Assembly (NCBI RefSeq): GCF_008085905.1
Contig: NZ_VSFF01000017.1
Location: 124,001 to 188,000 of the forward strand
DNA: 64,000 nt
Origin: Actinomadura syzygii
GTDB taxonomy: Bacteria; Actinomycetota; Actinomycetes; Streptosporangiales; Streptosporangiaceae
Direction: 5' to 3'
Shown here piece after piece: positions 25,105-34,335 of this stretch (the first letter of the stretch is position 1; each line of letters begins with the position of its first letter). The notes beneath the pieces were generated by a model, which worked only from the letters and a program-made list of their open reading frames with translations, had not been told where the DNA came from and ran no database searches. The position numbers and the translations under genes are program-made.

Positions 25105-25632
25105 GTGGCCCAGAAGAACGACGGTACGGACGAGCTGGTGGTCCGGGCACGCAGCGGCGACGGCGCCGCGTGGGCCCGGCTCGTGGAGCGCCACAGCGGT
25201 CTGCTGTGGTCGATCGCCCGCTCGCACGGTTTGAACGACGCCGACTCCGGCGACGTGGTGCAGACCACCTGGCTGCGCCTCGTGGAGCGGATCGACGGGT
25301 TGCGCGACCCGGCCGCCACGGGGTGCTGGCTCGCCACGACCGCGCGGAACGAGAGCCTGCGGCTCGTCCGGCTGCGCGGCCGCGACCTGCCGCTCGTGCC
25401 CGCGCCGCGGGCGCCGGAGCCGGGCCCGGACCGGGTGGCGCTGAGCCGCGAGCGGCTCGGCCTGGTCGGCGCGGCGCTGGAGGCGCTGCCGCGCCGCTGC
25501 CGGACGCTGCTGCGGCTGTTCGCGGTCGCGTCCAGCCATGCCGAGCTCGCCGCCGCGCTCGGCATCCCCGTCGGCAGCGTCGGGCCGACCAGGGCCCGGT
25601 GCCTGGACGCGCTGCGGAGGCTCGTCCCGTGA
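25105..25632 (+). CDS. ECF-like RNA polymerase sigma factor
   Basis: This 175-residue factor has region 2 (DSGDVVQTTWLRLVERIDGL, about residues 45-65) and a region 4 HTH (SSHAELAAALGIPVGSVGPT, about 142-161). The GTG at 25105 follows GGGAGGAG. There is no recognisable membrane anti-sigma gene nearby; instead the next two genes overlap by GTGA and may take over that control. Sigma factors of this kind recur beside CHAT and S8 protease genes in actinobacteria. Confidence 0.9.
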   Translation: MAQKNDGTDELVVRARSGDGAAWARLVERHSGLLWSIARSHGLNDADSGDVVQTTWLRLVERIDGLRDPAATGCWLATTARNESLRLVRLRGRDLPLVPAPRAPEPGPDRVALSRERLGLVGAALEALPRRCRTLLRLFAVASSHAELAAALGIPVGSVGPTRARCLDALRRLVP

Positions 25633-26084
25633 ACGACGACGAGCTGATGGCGGGCGTGCGGGGCGCGTTCGAGACGCTAGACCCGGTGCCGGACGAGGTC
25701 CTCGCGGCGGCACGCGCGGCGTTCGCGCTGCGCGTGCCGTCCGCCACGCTGGCGGAGCTGTCGCACGACCGGGCCGGGCAGACGGCGGCCGGGGTCCGCG
25801 GCACGGCGGGACGCGTCCTGACGTTCGCCTGCCCGGACGGGACGGTCGAGGTCGAGGTGGAGGTGGCGGCGCACGGCCGGGACCGCGAGCTGACCGGGCG
25901 GCTCGTGCCGCCGTCCGCGGCGCTGGTCCGGGTCCGGCACCTGGAGCTCCCGCCGGACGGGATCACGGCGCGCGCGGAGTCCGCCGGGCTGTTCTGCCTG
26001 CCGGGCGTGCCCGCCGGCCTGGCGAGCCTCGTGTTCCACCTGGACGACGGCACGTCGATCGTGACGAGTTGGGTCCGGCTGTGA
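25629..26084 (+). CDS. Small conserved protein between sigma factor and CHAT protease
   Basis: This 151-residue soluble protein starts with GTG overlapping the sigma-factor stop (GTGA). Its N-terminal 50 residues are helical (NDDELMAGVRGAFETLDPVP, then AAARAAFALR), and the rest is beta-rich (TFACPDGTVEVEVEVAAHGR). The helical start resembles the sigma-binding end of some cytoplasmic anti-sigma factors, but no zinc motif is present. I do not recognise a named family. Its stop overlaps the CHAT start. Confidence 0.8.
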   Translation: MNDDELMAGVRGAFETLDPVPDEVLAAARAAFALRVPSATLAELSHDRAGQTAAGVRGTAGRVLTFACPDGTVEVEVEVAAHGRDRELTGRLVPPSAALVRVRHLELPPDGITARAESAGLFCLPGVPAGLASLVFHLDDGTSIVTSWVRL

Positions 26085-28684
26085 CGCGCTCCCGCACGGA
26101 CCGAGCCCGCACAGATGACGTCCGCACAGACCACGCCCGCCCTGGCGGGGACGAGACGGACGGGGACGGGAGCGCCCTGCTCCGTCTCGCCGCCGCCGAC
26201 CCGGCCGCCGCGCTCGCCCAGGCACGCGCCCTGCTCGACGACGGCCTCGACGACGACGACGACGGTGGTGGTGGTGTGGGCGTGTTGCGGGCGGCCGGGC
26301 TTGCCGCGAAGGAGCTGGGACTTCTTGAGGAGGGTCTCGCCTACCTCCGCCGAGCCCTCGCCGCGGCGGACGGCTACGCGGCGGCGCAGGTGCGGATGAG
26401 TCTCGTCGGGCTGCTCACCGCGGCCGGTGAGATCGGCGAGGCGCTGTCCCACGCGGACGCGGCGGTGCCCCACCTGCACGGCCCCGACGCGGACCGCCTC
26501 GCCGCCAACCGGGCCTGCGCCCTGGCACGGGCCGGACGCCTGGACGAGGCGCACGACGTCGCCGCGCGGGCGCTCCCCCGCCTCCGCGAGGGCGACGACC
26601 CGGTGACACTCAGCGGCCTCCTCGGCAACCTGGGGCTGGCCTGTGCGTTACGCGGCGACTTCGGTGAGGCGGAGGCCGCGTTGGACGAGGCGGTCGCGGT
26701 GGGCGAGGCCACCGGGCTGCGGCACCAGACGGCGATGTCCAAGGGGAACCTGGCGTACGTGTTGTCGCGGCGTGGGGACGTCCCGCGCGCGCTTCGCCTC
26801 TTCGCTGAGGCGGAAGCCCATCTATCCGGTGAACGTCTGGCGCAGTGCCAGTTCGACCAAGCGGAGACCCTCATATCGGTGGGTCTGCCAGGTGAGGCAC
26901 GTCCTCTTCTCCACGCGGCCTTGGACGCCGCCACCGCGAACGGCTACAGGTGCGACATCGCGGACGGTTTCCTCCTCCTCGCCCACGCGGAACTGGCCGA
27001 CGGCAACCCCGAACAGTGCACCGACGCCGCCGAACGCGCCCGCGCCGCGTTCGCCGAGCAGGAACGCGCCGGGTGGATGCTGCTCGCCGAGCACGTCCTG
27101 GTGAAGGCGCGGTGGGCGTCCGGCGAGCGGTCGGGCGTGCTGCTGCGCACGGCGGTCGCGACGGCGGACCGGCTGGAGAGCGGCGGGTGGGGCGACGCCG
27201 CCGACGAGGCCCGGATCGTCGCCGCGCGGGTCGCGCTGTCGCTGGGCCGTCCCGCCGGGCACCTGCTGTCCCGGGTCGGACGGTCGCGCGGGCCCGCGGC
27301 CGCCCAGATCGCCGCCTGGCACGCCGTCGCGCTCGAACGCTCCGCGCGGGCCGACCACGAGGGCGCGGTGGCCGCCGTCAGGGCCGGGCTCAGGGTGACG
27401 GAGCAGTACGCGGAGGCGCTCGACGCGCTCGACCTCCGCGCGCGGACGACCGGGCTCGTCACCGACCTGGCCGACCTCGGGCTCACGCTCGCCCGCTCGG
27501 CGGGGGAGCTGCTCACGGTCGAGGAGCGGCGCCGGGCGATCGCGCGGCCGGTCCGGGTGCGGCCGCCGCGGGATCCGGAGCGGGCGGCGGCGCTGGCCAG
27601 GCTCCGCGCGTTCAGCGTGGAGCGGATGGGCGACACGGCGCGCGGCGGCGCCGGGGCCCCGCTGCCCGCCGACATGGCGGCCTTGGAGGCGACGGTCCGG
27701 GCGCGGACGCGGCACCGCCCGTCCGGCGCGTCCGGCGGGCCCTCCCCCGGCTTCGCGGAGGTCGCCGCCGCGCTCGGCGACCGGGCGCTCGTCGAGCTGG
27801 TCGCGGTCGGCGGCGACCTGCACGCGGTGACCGTCGTCGCCGGTCAGGCCCACCGCCACCGGCTGGACGCGGTCGACCAGGCCGTCCGCGACACCGGCCT
27901 GCTGCGCTACGCCGTCCGGCGCCTCGCCGAGCGGGACGACCCGCGCGCCCTCGACGCCCTCACCGACACGGCCGGACGGCTCGACCGGCGGCTGCTCGCC
28001 CCGCTGGCGCGGGTCGTCGGCGACCGCGAGCTGGTCATCGCGCCGACGGGCACGCTGCACGGACTGCCCTGGGCGGCGCTGCCGTCGCTGGACGGACGGG
28101 CGTTCACGGTCGTGCCGTCCGCGTGCGCGTGGGCGCGCGCCCGCGAACCGTCGCGCGGCGGCGGGCGCACCGTCCTCGTGGCGGGTCCCGGGCTCCGGCA
28201 CGCGCGGCGGGAGATCGACGCGCTGCGGCGGCTCCACCCGCACGCCAAAGTCCTGGACGGCCCGGACGCGCGTCCCGAGGCCGTCCGCGACGCCCTGGAC
28301 GGCGCGGCCCTCGCGCACGTCGCCGCGCACGGCGAGTTCCGCGAGGGCAACGCCCTGTTCTCGCGGCTGCGGCTCGCGGGCGGTCCGCTGATGGTCCACG
28401 ACCTGGACGAGCTGGCCGTCCCGCCGCGCGTCGTCGTGCTGTCCGCCTGCGACATCGGACGGGCCGACGGCGGCGACGCGGCGCTCGGCATGGCGGGCGT
28501 CCTGCTCGCGCTCGGCGCCGCGACCGTGGTCGCCAGCGTCGCGCCCGTCCGGGACGAGTCGACGCCGAGTTTCATGGCGGCCTTCCACACCCGCCTGTCC
28601 GCCGGAGACCCGCCGTCACGAGCCCTCGCCGCACTCCCCCGTCCCCCGGAGCTCGCCGGCTTCCTCTGCCTGGGCGCAGGCTGA
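26081..28684 (+). CDS. TPR-CHAT caspase-like protease
   Basis: This 867-residue protein has a low-complexity N-terminus including a DDDDD run, TPR-like helical repeats over about residues 60-420, a linker, and a C-terminal CHAT domain (about 580-867). The caspase-type dyad is visible as His750 in AHVAAHGEF and Cys790 in VVLSACDIGRADGG. CHAT proteases are activated by partner binding to the TPR array, as in Craspase. It is chained to the sigma factor and small protein by GTGA overlaps, so their production is tightly balanced. Substrate is unknown; the neighbouring protease or sigma-factor system is a natural candidate. Confidence 0.9.
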   Translation: MTRSRTDRARTDDVRTDHARPGGDETDGDGSALLRLAAADPAAALAQARALLDDGLDDDDDGGGGVGVLRAAGLAAKELGLLEEGLAYLRRALAAADGYAAAQVRMSLVGLLTAAGEIGEALSHADAAVPHLHGPDADRLAANRACALARAGRLDEAHDVAARALPRLREGDDPVTLSGLLGNLGLACALRGDFGEAEAALDEAVAVGEATGLRHQTAMSKGNLAYVLSRRGDVPRALRLFAEAEAHLSGERLAQCQFDQAETLISVGLPGEARPLLHAALDAATANGYRCDIADGFLLLAHAELADGNPEQCTDAAERARAAFAEQERAGWMLLAEHVLVKARWASGERSGVLLRTAVATADRLESGGWGDAADEARIVAARVALSLGRPAGHLLSRVGRSRGPAAAQIAAWHAVALERSARADHEGAVAAVRAGLRVTEQYAEALDALDLRARTTGLVTDLADLGLTLARSAGELLTVEERRRAIARPVRVRPPRDPERAAALARLRAFSVERMGDTARGGAGAPLPADMAALEATVRARTRHRPSGASGGPSPGFAEVAAALGDRALVELVAVGGDLHAVTVVAGQAHRHRLDAVDQAVRDTGLLRYAVRRLAERDDPRALDALTDTAGRLDRRLLAPLARVVGDRELVIAPTGTLHGLPWAALPSLDGRAFTVVPSACAWARAREPSRGGGRTVLVAGPGLRHARREIDALRRLHPHAKVLDGPDARPEAVRDALDGAALAHVAAHGEFREGNALFSRLRLAGGPLMVHDLDELAVPPRVVVLSACDIGRADGGDAALGMAGVLLALGAATVVASVAPVRDESTPSFMAAFHTRLSAGDPPSRALAALPRPPELAGFLCLGAG

Positions 28685-28696
28685 CCCCGCCCAGCC

Positions 28697-28732
28697 CCGA
28701 CCGGTCACCGCAGGCAGCGGGCGACCGGTCGG
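28697..28732. terminator. Hairpin between convergent CHAT and sulfurtransferase genes
   Basis: CCGACCGGTC at 28697-28706 pairs perfectly with GACCGGTCGG at 28723-28732; each arm also contains the palindrome GACCGGTC. No T tract follows, so termination is probable but not certain. Confidence 0.5.
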
Positions 28733-28744
28733 CGCGGGGGCGAG

Positions 28745-29629
28745 TCAGCAGTCGCCGGTGGCTATCGGGTTGGACGGGTCGGTCACCCAGTTCGACCAGG
28801 AGCCCACGTAGAGGGCGGCCGGGATGCCCGCGAGGTTCAGGGCGAGGATCTCGTGCGCGGCCGTCACGCCGGAGCCGCAGTAGGCGCCGACGTCGAGCGC
28901 GTCCGTGGCCCCGAGCTGGGCGAACCGCTCGCGCAGCAGTTCGGGGGGCAGGAACCGGCCGTCCACGCCGACGTTGCCGGACGTGGGCGCGTTCCGGGCG
29001 CCAGGGATGTGCCCGGCGACCGGGTCGACGGGCTCCAGCTCACCGCGGTACCGCTCGGCGGCGCGGGCGTCGAGCAGCACCCCGGCCGTCGCCAGCTCCG
29101 CGGCGCCCTCCGCGTCCAGGACGGGCAGCCGTCCCGGGCTCGCGACGAAGTCGCCCGGCTTGACCTCCGGCTCCGTCGTGCTCACCGGGTGGCCCGCCTC
29201 CGTCCAGGCGCGGTAGCCGCCGTCCAGGACCCGGACGCGGTCGTGCCCGAAATACCGCAGCGACCACCACACCCGCGCCGCCGACGTGGAGTCGGCGTCG
29301 TCGTAGACCACGACGAGGCTGTCGCCCGACACCCCGGCGCGGCGCATGACGGACTCGAAGGCGACCGGGTGGGGCAGCGGATGGCGGCCGCCCGGCCCCG
29401 GCGGCCCGGCGACGTCCTGGTCCAGGTCGACGAACACGGCGCCGGGCAGGTGCCCCTTGCGATACGACTCGATCCCCGGGGGTCCGCCCAAGTGCCACCG
29501 GACGTCCAGCAGGACGACGGGCGTCTGCCGCCGGAGCAGCCGGTCGAGCGCGGGCGCTTCGATGAGAGGGTGCACACCGTCAGTTTGACCGGCGTCGCCC
29601 GGATTAGGGAGGGGCGATTCCTGGTTCAT
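28745..29629 (-). CDS. sseA: Two-domain rhodanese (sulfurtransferase)
   Basis: This 294-residue enzyme has two rhodanese domains; the N-terminal one is inactive (no Cys in its loop) and the C-terminal one carries Cys251 in the loop CGSGVTA. That loop is the 3-mercaptopyruvate sulfurtransferase type rather than the CRKGVT thiosulfate type. It transfers sulfane sulfur to cyanide or thiols. The ATG at 29629 is chosen; the first conserved block begins near residue 20. It is the third gene of a co-directional run with the AlkP-fold protein. Confidence 0.88.
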   Translation of the reverse strand: MNQESPLPNPGDAGQTDGVHPLIEAPALDRLLRRQTPVVLLDVRWHLGGPPGIESYRKGHLPGAVFVDLDQDVAGPPGPGGRHPLPHPVAFESVMRRAGVSGDSLVVVYDDADSTSAARVWWSLRYFGHDRVRVLDGGYRAWTEAGHPVSTTEPEVKPGDFVASPGRLPVLDAEGAAELATAGVLLDARAAERYRGELEPVDPVAGHIPGARNAPTSGNVGVDGRFLPPELLRERFAQLGATDALDVGAYCGSGVTAAHEILALNLAGIPAALYVGSWSNWVTDPSNPIATGDC

Positions 29630-29646
29630 CTCAAGTCCCCCGAGTG

Positions 29647-30777
29647 TCAGTGCCTGGACGTGGTCAGCAGCGGGACGAGCTGCTCCGCCGCCACGAGGGA
29701 GCCGTGCATGCCGACCATCCGGTCCAGCCACGGCTCCCGCTCCGACGCGACGATCGCGAGGTCGGCGTGCGGGACGGCGATCACGTCCCCGACGCGGTCG
29801 AGCATGCCGGGGCCGAGCGGGCCGAACCAGCCGTCCGCGACCGCCCGCTCGCGCGGCACGACCCACGCCCGGTCGCCGAGCCGGGCCGTCCAGGCGGCGA
29901 GGACGTCGTCGTGCGCCCCCGGCTCGCTGTAGACGTAGCGGGCGCGGGCGTCGCCGCCGAGGAGGGCGACGCCGTCCCGCAGCTCGGGGACGGCGTCGAC
30001 GTCGACCCGCTCCACCGGGTCGACCATGCCGTGGTCGGCGGTCACGTGCAGGGCCGAGCCGGGCGGCAGGACGTCCGCGATCCGCTCGGCGAGCATGTCC
30101 ACGAAGCGGAGCTGGTGCCGCCAGTCGGCGGACCCGGCGCCGAACCGGTGCCCGGTCGCGTCGAGGTCGGCGTGGTACACGGTGACGAACGAGCGGTCGC
30201 CCTCGCGCAGCGCCAGCTCCGTCCGGCCGACGAGCTGGCCGAGGCCGTTCGCGGCGCGGTAGCGGGCCCCGCGGACGGTGGCGCGGCTGAGGCCGGTCCC
30301 CCGGTACTGGCCGAGCGCGACGTAGGACACGGCGACGCCGTCCGCCGCCGCCCGCCCGTACACGGTCGGGACGGGCTGGAACCGGGCCGGGTCGACGGAG
30401 TCGTCCTGCCAGCGCAGGCAGTTGAGGAGGCGGCCGGTCCCCGGGATCGCCACCTGGACGCCGAGCAGGCCGTGCGCGCCGGGCGGCGCGCCCGTCGCCA
30501 GCGACCCGAGGCTGCTGACCGTCGTCGCCGGGAAGCCGGACGTGATCGGGCCGCCGTCCATCGCGGTCAGGAACGGGGCCTCGGCCGGGTGGGCGCGGAG
30601 CTGCTCCCAGCCCAGCCCGTCGACGATCAGCACGCAGACGCGCGGCACCGGGGCGAGGCCCAGCACGTTCGACGCGTCCGGGACGCCCAGCGCCGCCAGC
30701 ACCGACGGCGGCAGGTCGGCGAGCGCGCCCGACCCGTAGCGCGGGACGGGCGGCGGCCCCGCCGTCCCGGCGGTCAC
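29647..30777 (-). CDS. Alkaline-phosphatase-superfamily (nucleotide pyrophosphatase-like) protein
   Basis: This 376-residue protein has AlkP-fold metal-binding motifs: VCVLIVDGLGWEQL (first Asp), GFPATTVSSLGSL with the nucleophile Thr, YHADLDATGHRFG and HVTADHGMVDP. It resembles type I phosphodiesterases/nucleotide pyrophosphatases and is cytoplasmic by sequence. The GTG start at 30777 overlaps the DUF5998 stop (GTGA). The pair DUF5998-AlkP recurs in actinomycetes beside parC, sulfurtransferase and acetyltransferase genes. Confidence 0.88.
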   Translation of the reverse strand: MTAGTAGPPPVPRYGSGALADLPPSVLAALGVPDASNVLGLAPVPRVCVLIVDGLGWEQLRAHPAEAPFLTAMDGGPITSGFPATTVSSLGSLATGAPPGAHGLLGVQVAIPGTGRLLNCLRWQDDSVDPARFQPVPTVYGRAAADGVAVSYVALGQYRGTGLSRATVRGARYRAANGLGQLVGRTELALREGDRSFVTVYHADLDATGHRFGAGSADWRHQLRFVDMLAERIADVLPPGSALHVTADHGMVDPVERVDVDAVPELRDGVALLGGDARARYVYSEPGAHDDVLAAWTARLGDRAWVVPRERAVADGWFGPLGPGMLDRVGDVIAVPHADLAIVASEREPWLDRMVGMHGSLVAAEQLVPLLTTSRH

Positions 30778-31355
30778 CGGGCGGTCGCGGCGGACAGCTC
30801 CTCCGCGAACGCCAGCACCTGCGTCACGGCGTCGCGGCCGTCCGCGGCCTCGCTCACCCGCAGGGACAGGTCGTCCGCCGTCACGCTGCCCGTGTAGCCG
30901 TGGTCGGCCTCGCAGTTCTCGTCGCCGCAGGTCGCGGGCTCGAGGTCGATGTGCGCGATGGCGCCCCAGCCGATCGTCAGGACCACCTCGGTCGGCGGGA
31001 CCCCCGGCACGTACGACGCCGGGTCCGGGACGACCCTGGTCACCGCGACCGACTGGACGCGCTCCAGCTTCACGGCCTCGGTGGTGGTGGACGCGTGCGG
31101 CTGCGCCATGCCCTCGCCGGGCGGGTGCTCGTCGGTGTGGCACACCAGCAGCCGGCTCGCGGACAGCACGAGCACGGTCACGTGCCGCCGCACCTCCATC
31201 GCGGGGTCGAACGTCGCCTCGTGGTGGACGACGTAGGCCACGACGGGCTCCTCCCCGACGGCCGACTCGACCGCGTCCGCGACCAGGTCCGGGTAGTAGC
31301 CGCTGCGCTCGATCGCCGTGCGCAGGCCGCCGGCGGTCGCTCGGGTTTCCCTCAT
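30774..31355 (-). CDS. DUF5998 family protein
   Basis: This 193-residue soluble protein is a conserved actinobacterial family member. Visible features are VHHEATFDPAMEVRRH, LVCHTDEHPP and a Cys pair in PATCGDENCEADHGY that could bind metal. The fold of the middle part resembles PH-like domains, but this is only an impression. Translation is coupled to the downstream AlkP-fold gene. Function unknown. Confidence 0.85.
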   Translation of the reverse strand: MRETRATAGGLRTAIERSGYYPDLVADAVESAVGEEPVVAYVVHHEATFDPAMEVRRHVTVLVLSASRLLVCHTDEHPPGEGMAQPHASTTTEAVKLERVQSVAVTRVVPDPASYVPGVPPTEVVLTIGWGAIAHIDLEPATCGDENCEADHGYTGSVTADDLSLRVSEAADGRDAVTQVLAFAEELSAATAR

Positions 31356-31442
31356 GGGCCCATCCTGCCCTGTCCGGGGCCGGACGCGCACATGACCGCC
31401 GGACGCGCGGTCAGCCGCGCCCGCGCGGGGTACGGGGCGGGC

Positions 31443-31760
31443 ATGGACGAGAAGCCGCTGCCCAAGCCGCCGCCGGTGCCGCCGCCCGGCCCCGACCCGG
31501 CGCCCGCGCCGGAACCGCTGGTCCCGCCGGTGGAGCCGCCGCCCGGACCGCCCGGACCGTCCCCGCAGCCGCCCGGGCCCGTCCCGCCGGGGCCGTCGCC
31601 CGAACCGGTCCCGCCGGGCCCGCCGCCGGAGCCGACGCCGCCCGGACCGGCGCCCGAGCCGACCCCGCCCACGCCCGACCCGGACCCGGTCCCGCCGGGC
31701 CCGGAACCCGACCCGGTACCCCCGACCCCGTCCCCGGGCCCACCTGGCCCACCCGCCTGA
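31443..31760 (+). CDS. Proline-rich low-complexity protein (possible)
   Basis: The 105-codon frame from the ATG at 31443 encodes almost only Pro, Gly, Glu, Pro-Asp and Pro-Ser repeats after MDEKPLPK. It has no signal peptide. The opposite strand gives a Gly-rich frame of similar length, so either reading could be an artefact of the repeat. No clear ribosome binding site is present. Confidence 0.35.
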   Translation: MDEKPLPKPPPVPPPGPDPAPAPEPLVPPVEPPPGPPGPSPQPPGPVPPGPSPEPVPPGPPPEPTPPGPAPEPTPPTPDPDPVPPGPEPDPVPPTPSPGPPGPPA

Positions 31761-31887
31761 CCCCGTACGCCCCGACCAAGAGGCCGTCAGCACCGCTGGG
31801 CGCCGCGCGACCGCCGACACGGCGCCGCGCGGCGTCGGCGCTGTGCGGCGAGGAAGGCGAGGCCGCCGGGTCAGGGAGAGAAGGCCG

Positions 31888-34335
31888 TCAGGACAGACGC
31901 CGCGGGCCCAGTTCGGGACGCGGACCGGGCGGCCGCTCCAGCCTGAGCGTCACGCCGCGCACCGTGGCGCCGGACGCGTCCGCCAGCACGGGGTTCAGCT
32001 CCAGCCGCGCCACCTCCGGCAGGTCGTAGCCGAGGCGGGACGCGCGCAGCAGCAACTCCTCCAGGGCGGCGAGGTTGACCGGCTCCGCGCCGCGGTGGCC
32101 GAGCAGAAGCGGCGCCGTCCGGATGGCGCGGACCATCTCCGCCGCCTCCGCGTCGGCGAGCGGCGACAGCCGGTGGGCCCGGTCGTCCAGGAGCGCGGCG
32201 GTCTCGTCCGCGATGCCGAAGGAGATCACCGCGCCGAACGAATGGTCCTCCCGGACGACGATGCGGGTGGGGACGCCGTGGCCGTCCCCCTCGTCCTCGA
32301 CGTCGATGCCGTAGCAGGACAGCAGCTCGGCGGCTTGCTCCGGCGCGACGTCCGTCGCGCCGTCGCCGCCGAGCCAGGACGCGACCAGCTCCCGCGCCCG
32401 GTCGCGGTCGATCCCGTCGAACACCGGCATGCGCCCCGGCGGGCGCCGCCGCCACCGCGCGTACCCGATCACGTACGCCAGCGCCCGGACGGCGTCCTCC
32501 GGCGAGGGGTAGGACGGCACCGAGCCCTCCGCCGCCGTCCCGTCCCGGCCGGGGACGCGCAGGTCGGCGGGCATCCCCTCGGTGCCGAGGTAGGTCGCCA
32601 CGATCGGCTTGCGGCCCTGCGCCGCCAGCCGCAGGATCTTCTCCGGGACGCGCACGTCGTAGCCGCCGATCGTCGGGGGCGCGAACAGCGCGACCACCGC
32701 GTCGACGGTGTCGTCGTCCAGCGCCCCGGCGAGCGCGGCCTCGTAGTCGTCGGCGTCGGCGCGCGGGCCGAGGTCGATGCGGGGCCGGACGTCCAGGCCG
32801 AGCGCGACGGCCTCGTCCTGCGCGAGCAGCCCCAGCGAGTTGGAGTTGTCGATGATCGCGACGCGGTCGCCCGCCGGGAGCGGCTGGTAGGCGAGCACCT
32901 GCGCGACGTCGAACAGCTCGGAGATGTCCTCGACGCGGATCACGCCGGCCTGCTCGAACAGCGCGCTGACCGCGTGGTCGGGCAGCGTCAGCGCCCGCGC
33001 CGCGTGCCCGATCGGGACGCCCTGCGTGCTGCGCCCGCTCTTCACCGCCACGATCGGCTTGCGGCGGCCGAGCCTGCGCGCCAGCCGCGCGAACTTGCGC
33101 GGGTTGCCCAGCGACTCCAGATAGAGGAGGACGGCCTTGGTCGCCGGGTCCTCCTCCCAGTACTGCATGAGGTCGTTGCCCGAGACGTCCGCCCGGTTCC
33201 CCGCGGAGACGAATGTGGACAGGCCGAGGCCGCGCTCGGCCGTCCGCTGCAGGATCGCGATGCCGAGCGCGCCGGACTGGGAGAAGAAGCCGACCGGGCC
33301 GCGTCCCGGCATCGTCGGAGCCAGGGTCGCGTTCAGCCTGACGTCCGGGTCGGTGTTGGCGATGCCCAGGCAGTTGGGCCCGACCACACGCATCCCGTAG
33401 GCGCGGGCGAGCCGCACCAACTCCTCTTGCCGGGCGCGTCCTTCGTCCCCGATCTCCCCGAAGCCGGACGACACGACCACCAGGCCGCGCACGCCCTTGC
33501 TCGCGCACTGCTCCACGACCTCGTGGACGGCGTCCGCCCGGACGGCGACCACGGCGAGGTCGACATCGTCCGGCACCTCCAGGACGGACGGGTACGCGCG
33601 CACCCCCGCGACCGCCACCGCCGTCGGATGCACCGGGTAGACGGGCCCGCTGAAGTCCCCGGACAGCAGGTTGCGCAGCACCGTCTGCCCGACGCTGTGC
33701 TCGGCCCGGCTCGCCCCGATCACCGCGACCGACCCGGGGAACAGCAGCCGCTGGATCGACCGCGACTCGGCCCGGTGCTCCCGCGCCGCCATCACCTCGA
33801 GCGATGTCTCGGTCGGCTCCAGGTCGAGGACGAGCTCGATCACGCCCTCCTCGAAACGCTGCTCCGCCCGGTACCCCGCCTCCCGGAACACCCTGGTCAT
33901 CCGCCGGTTGTCGGGCAGGACGCTCGCCACGAACCGGCGCACCCCGCGCTCCCGCGCCGCCGCCGCGATGTGCTCCAGCAGGACGGGGCCGAGCCCGCGG
34001 CCCTGGTGCGCGTCCTCCACGAGGAACGCGACCTCCGCCGTCTCCTGCCGGTCGCCGAGCCGGTCGTACCGGACGACCGCCACCATCTCCTCGCCGATCG
34101 TGGCGATCAGCGCGACCCGCCGGTCGTGGTCGACGCCGGTGAAGTGTTCGATGTCACGGTCGGACAGATGCGGGCGCGGCGAGAAGAACCGGTAGTAGAT
34201 CGACTCCGGTGACAGGCGCGCGTAGAAATCGCGCAGAATCGCGCCGTCGGCGCTCCGGATGGGGCGCAGATGGGCCGTTCCGCCGTCGCTCAGGACGACG
34301 TCGGCCTCCCACTGATCCGGGTAACGCTCGGTCAC
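31888..34335 (-). CDS. GNAT acetyltransferase fused to a shortened acyl-CoA ligase (ADP-forming)-like region
   Basis: This 815-residue protein has a GNAT domain at about residues 10-165 (acetyl-CoA loop VEDAHQGRGLGPVLLE), then CoA-binding (IGASRAEHSVGQTV), succinyl-CoA-ligase-like domains (GPNCLGIANT, FFSQSGALGIA) and an ATP-grasp remnant. Actinomycete Pat-type proteins of this architecture acetylate acetyl-CoA synthetase and other lysines. Here the segment after LLSCYGIDV jumps almost directly to VVREDHSFGAVISFG, so the first half of the ATP-grasp domain, with its ATP-contacting Lys, seems to be missing. Ligase activity is therefore doubtful, while acetyltransferase activity looks intact. 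Confidence 0.9.
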   Translation of the reverse strand: MTERYPDQWEADVVLSDGGTAHLRPIRSADGAILRDFYARLSPESIYYRFFSPRPHLSDRDIEHFTGVDHDRRVALIATIGEEMVAVVRYDRLGDRQETAEVAFLVEDAHQGRGLGPVLLEHIAAAARERGVRRFVASVLPDNRRMTRVFREAGYRAEQRFEEGVIELVLDLEPTETSLEVMAAREHRAESRSIQRLLFPGSVAVIGASRAEHSVGQTVLRNLLSGDFSGPVYPVHPTAVAVAGVRAYPSVLEVPDDVDLAVVAVRADAVHEVVEQCASKGVRGLVVVSSGFGEIGDEGRARQEELVRLARAYGMRVVGPNCLGIANTDPDVRLNATLAPTMPGRGPVGFFSQSGALGIAILQRTAERGLGLSTFVSAGNRADVSGNDLMQYWEEDPATKAVLLYLESLGNPRKFARLARRLGRRKPIVAVKSGRSTQGVPIGHAARALTLPDHAVSALFEQAGVIRVEDISELFDVAQVLAYQPLPAGDRVAIIDNSNSLGLLAQDEAVALGLDVRPRIDLGPRADADDYEAALAGALDDDTVDAVVALFAPPTIGGYDVRVPEKILRLAAQGRKPIVATYLGTEGMPADLRVPGRDGTAAEGSVPSYPSPEDAVRALAYVIGYARWRRRPPGRMPVFDGIDRDRARELVASWLGGDGATDVAPEQAAELLSCYGIDVEDEGDGHGVPTRIVVREDHSFGAVISFGIADETAALLDDRAHRLSPLADAEAAEMVRAIRTAPLLLGHRGAEPVNLAALEELLLRASRLGYDLPEVARLELNPVLADASGATVRGVTLRLERPPGPRPELGPRRLS

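Noticed and set aside
31352..31672. Gly-rich minus-strand frame opposite the proline-rich ORF
   Set aside because: It is the complement of the same Pro/Gly repeat and has no ribosome binding site.
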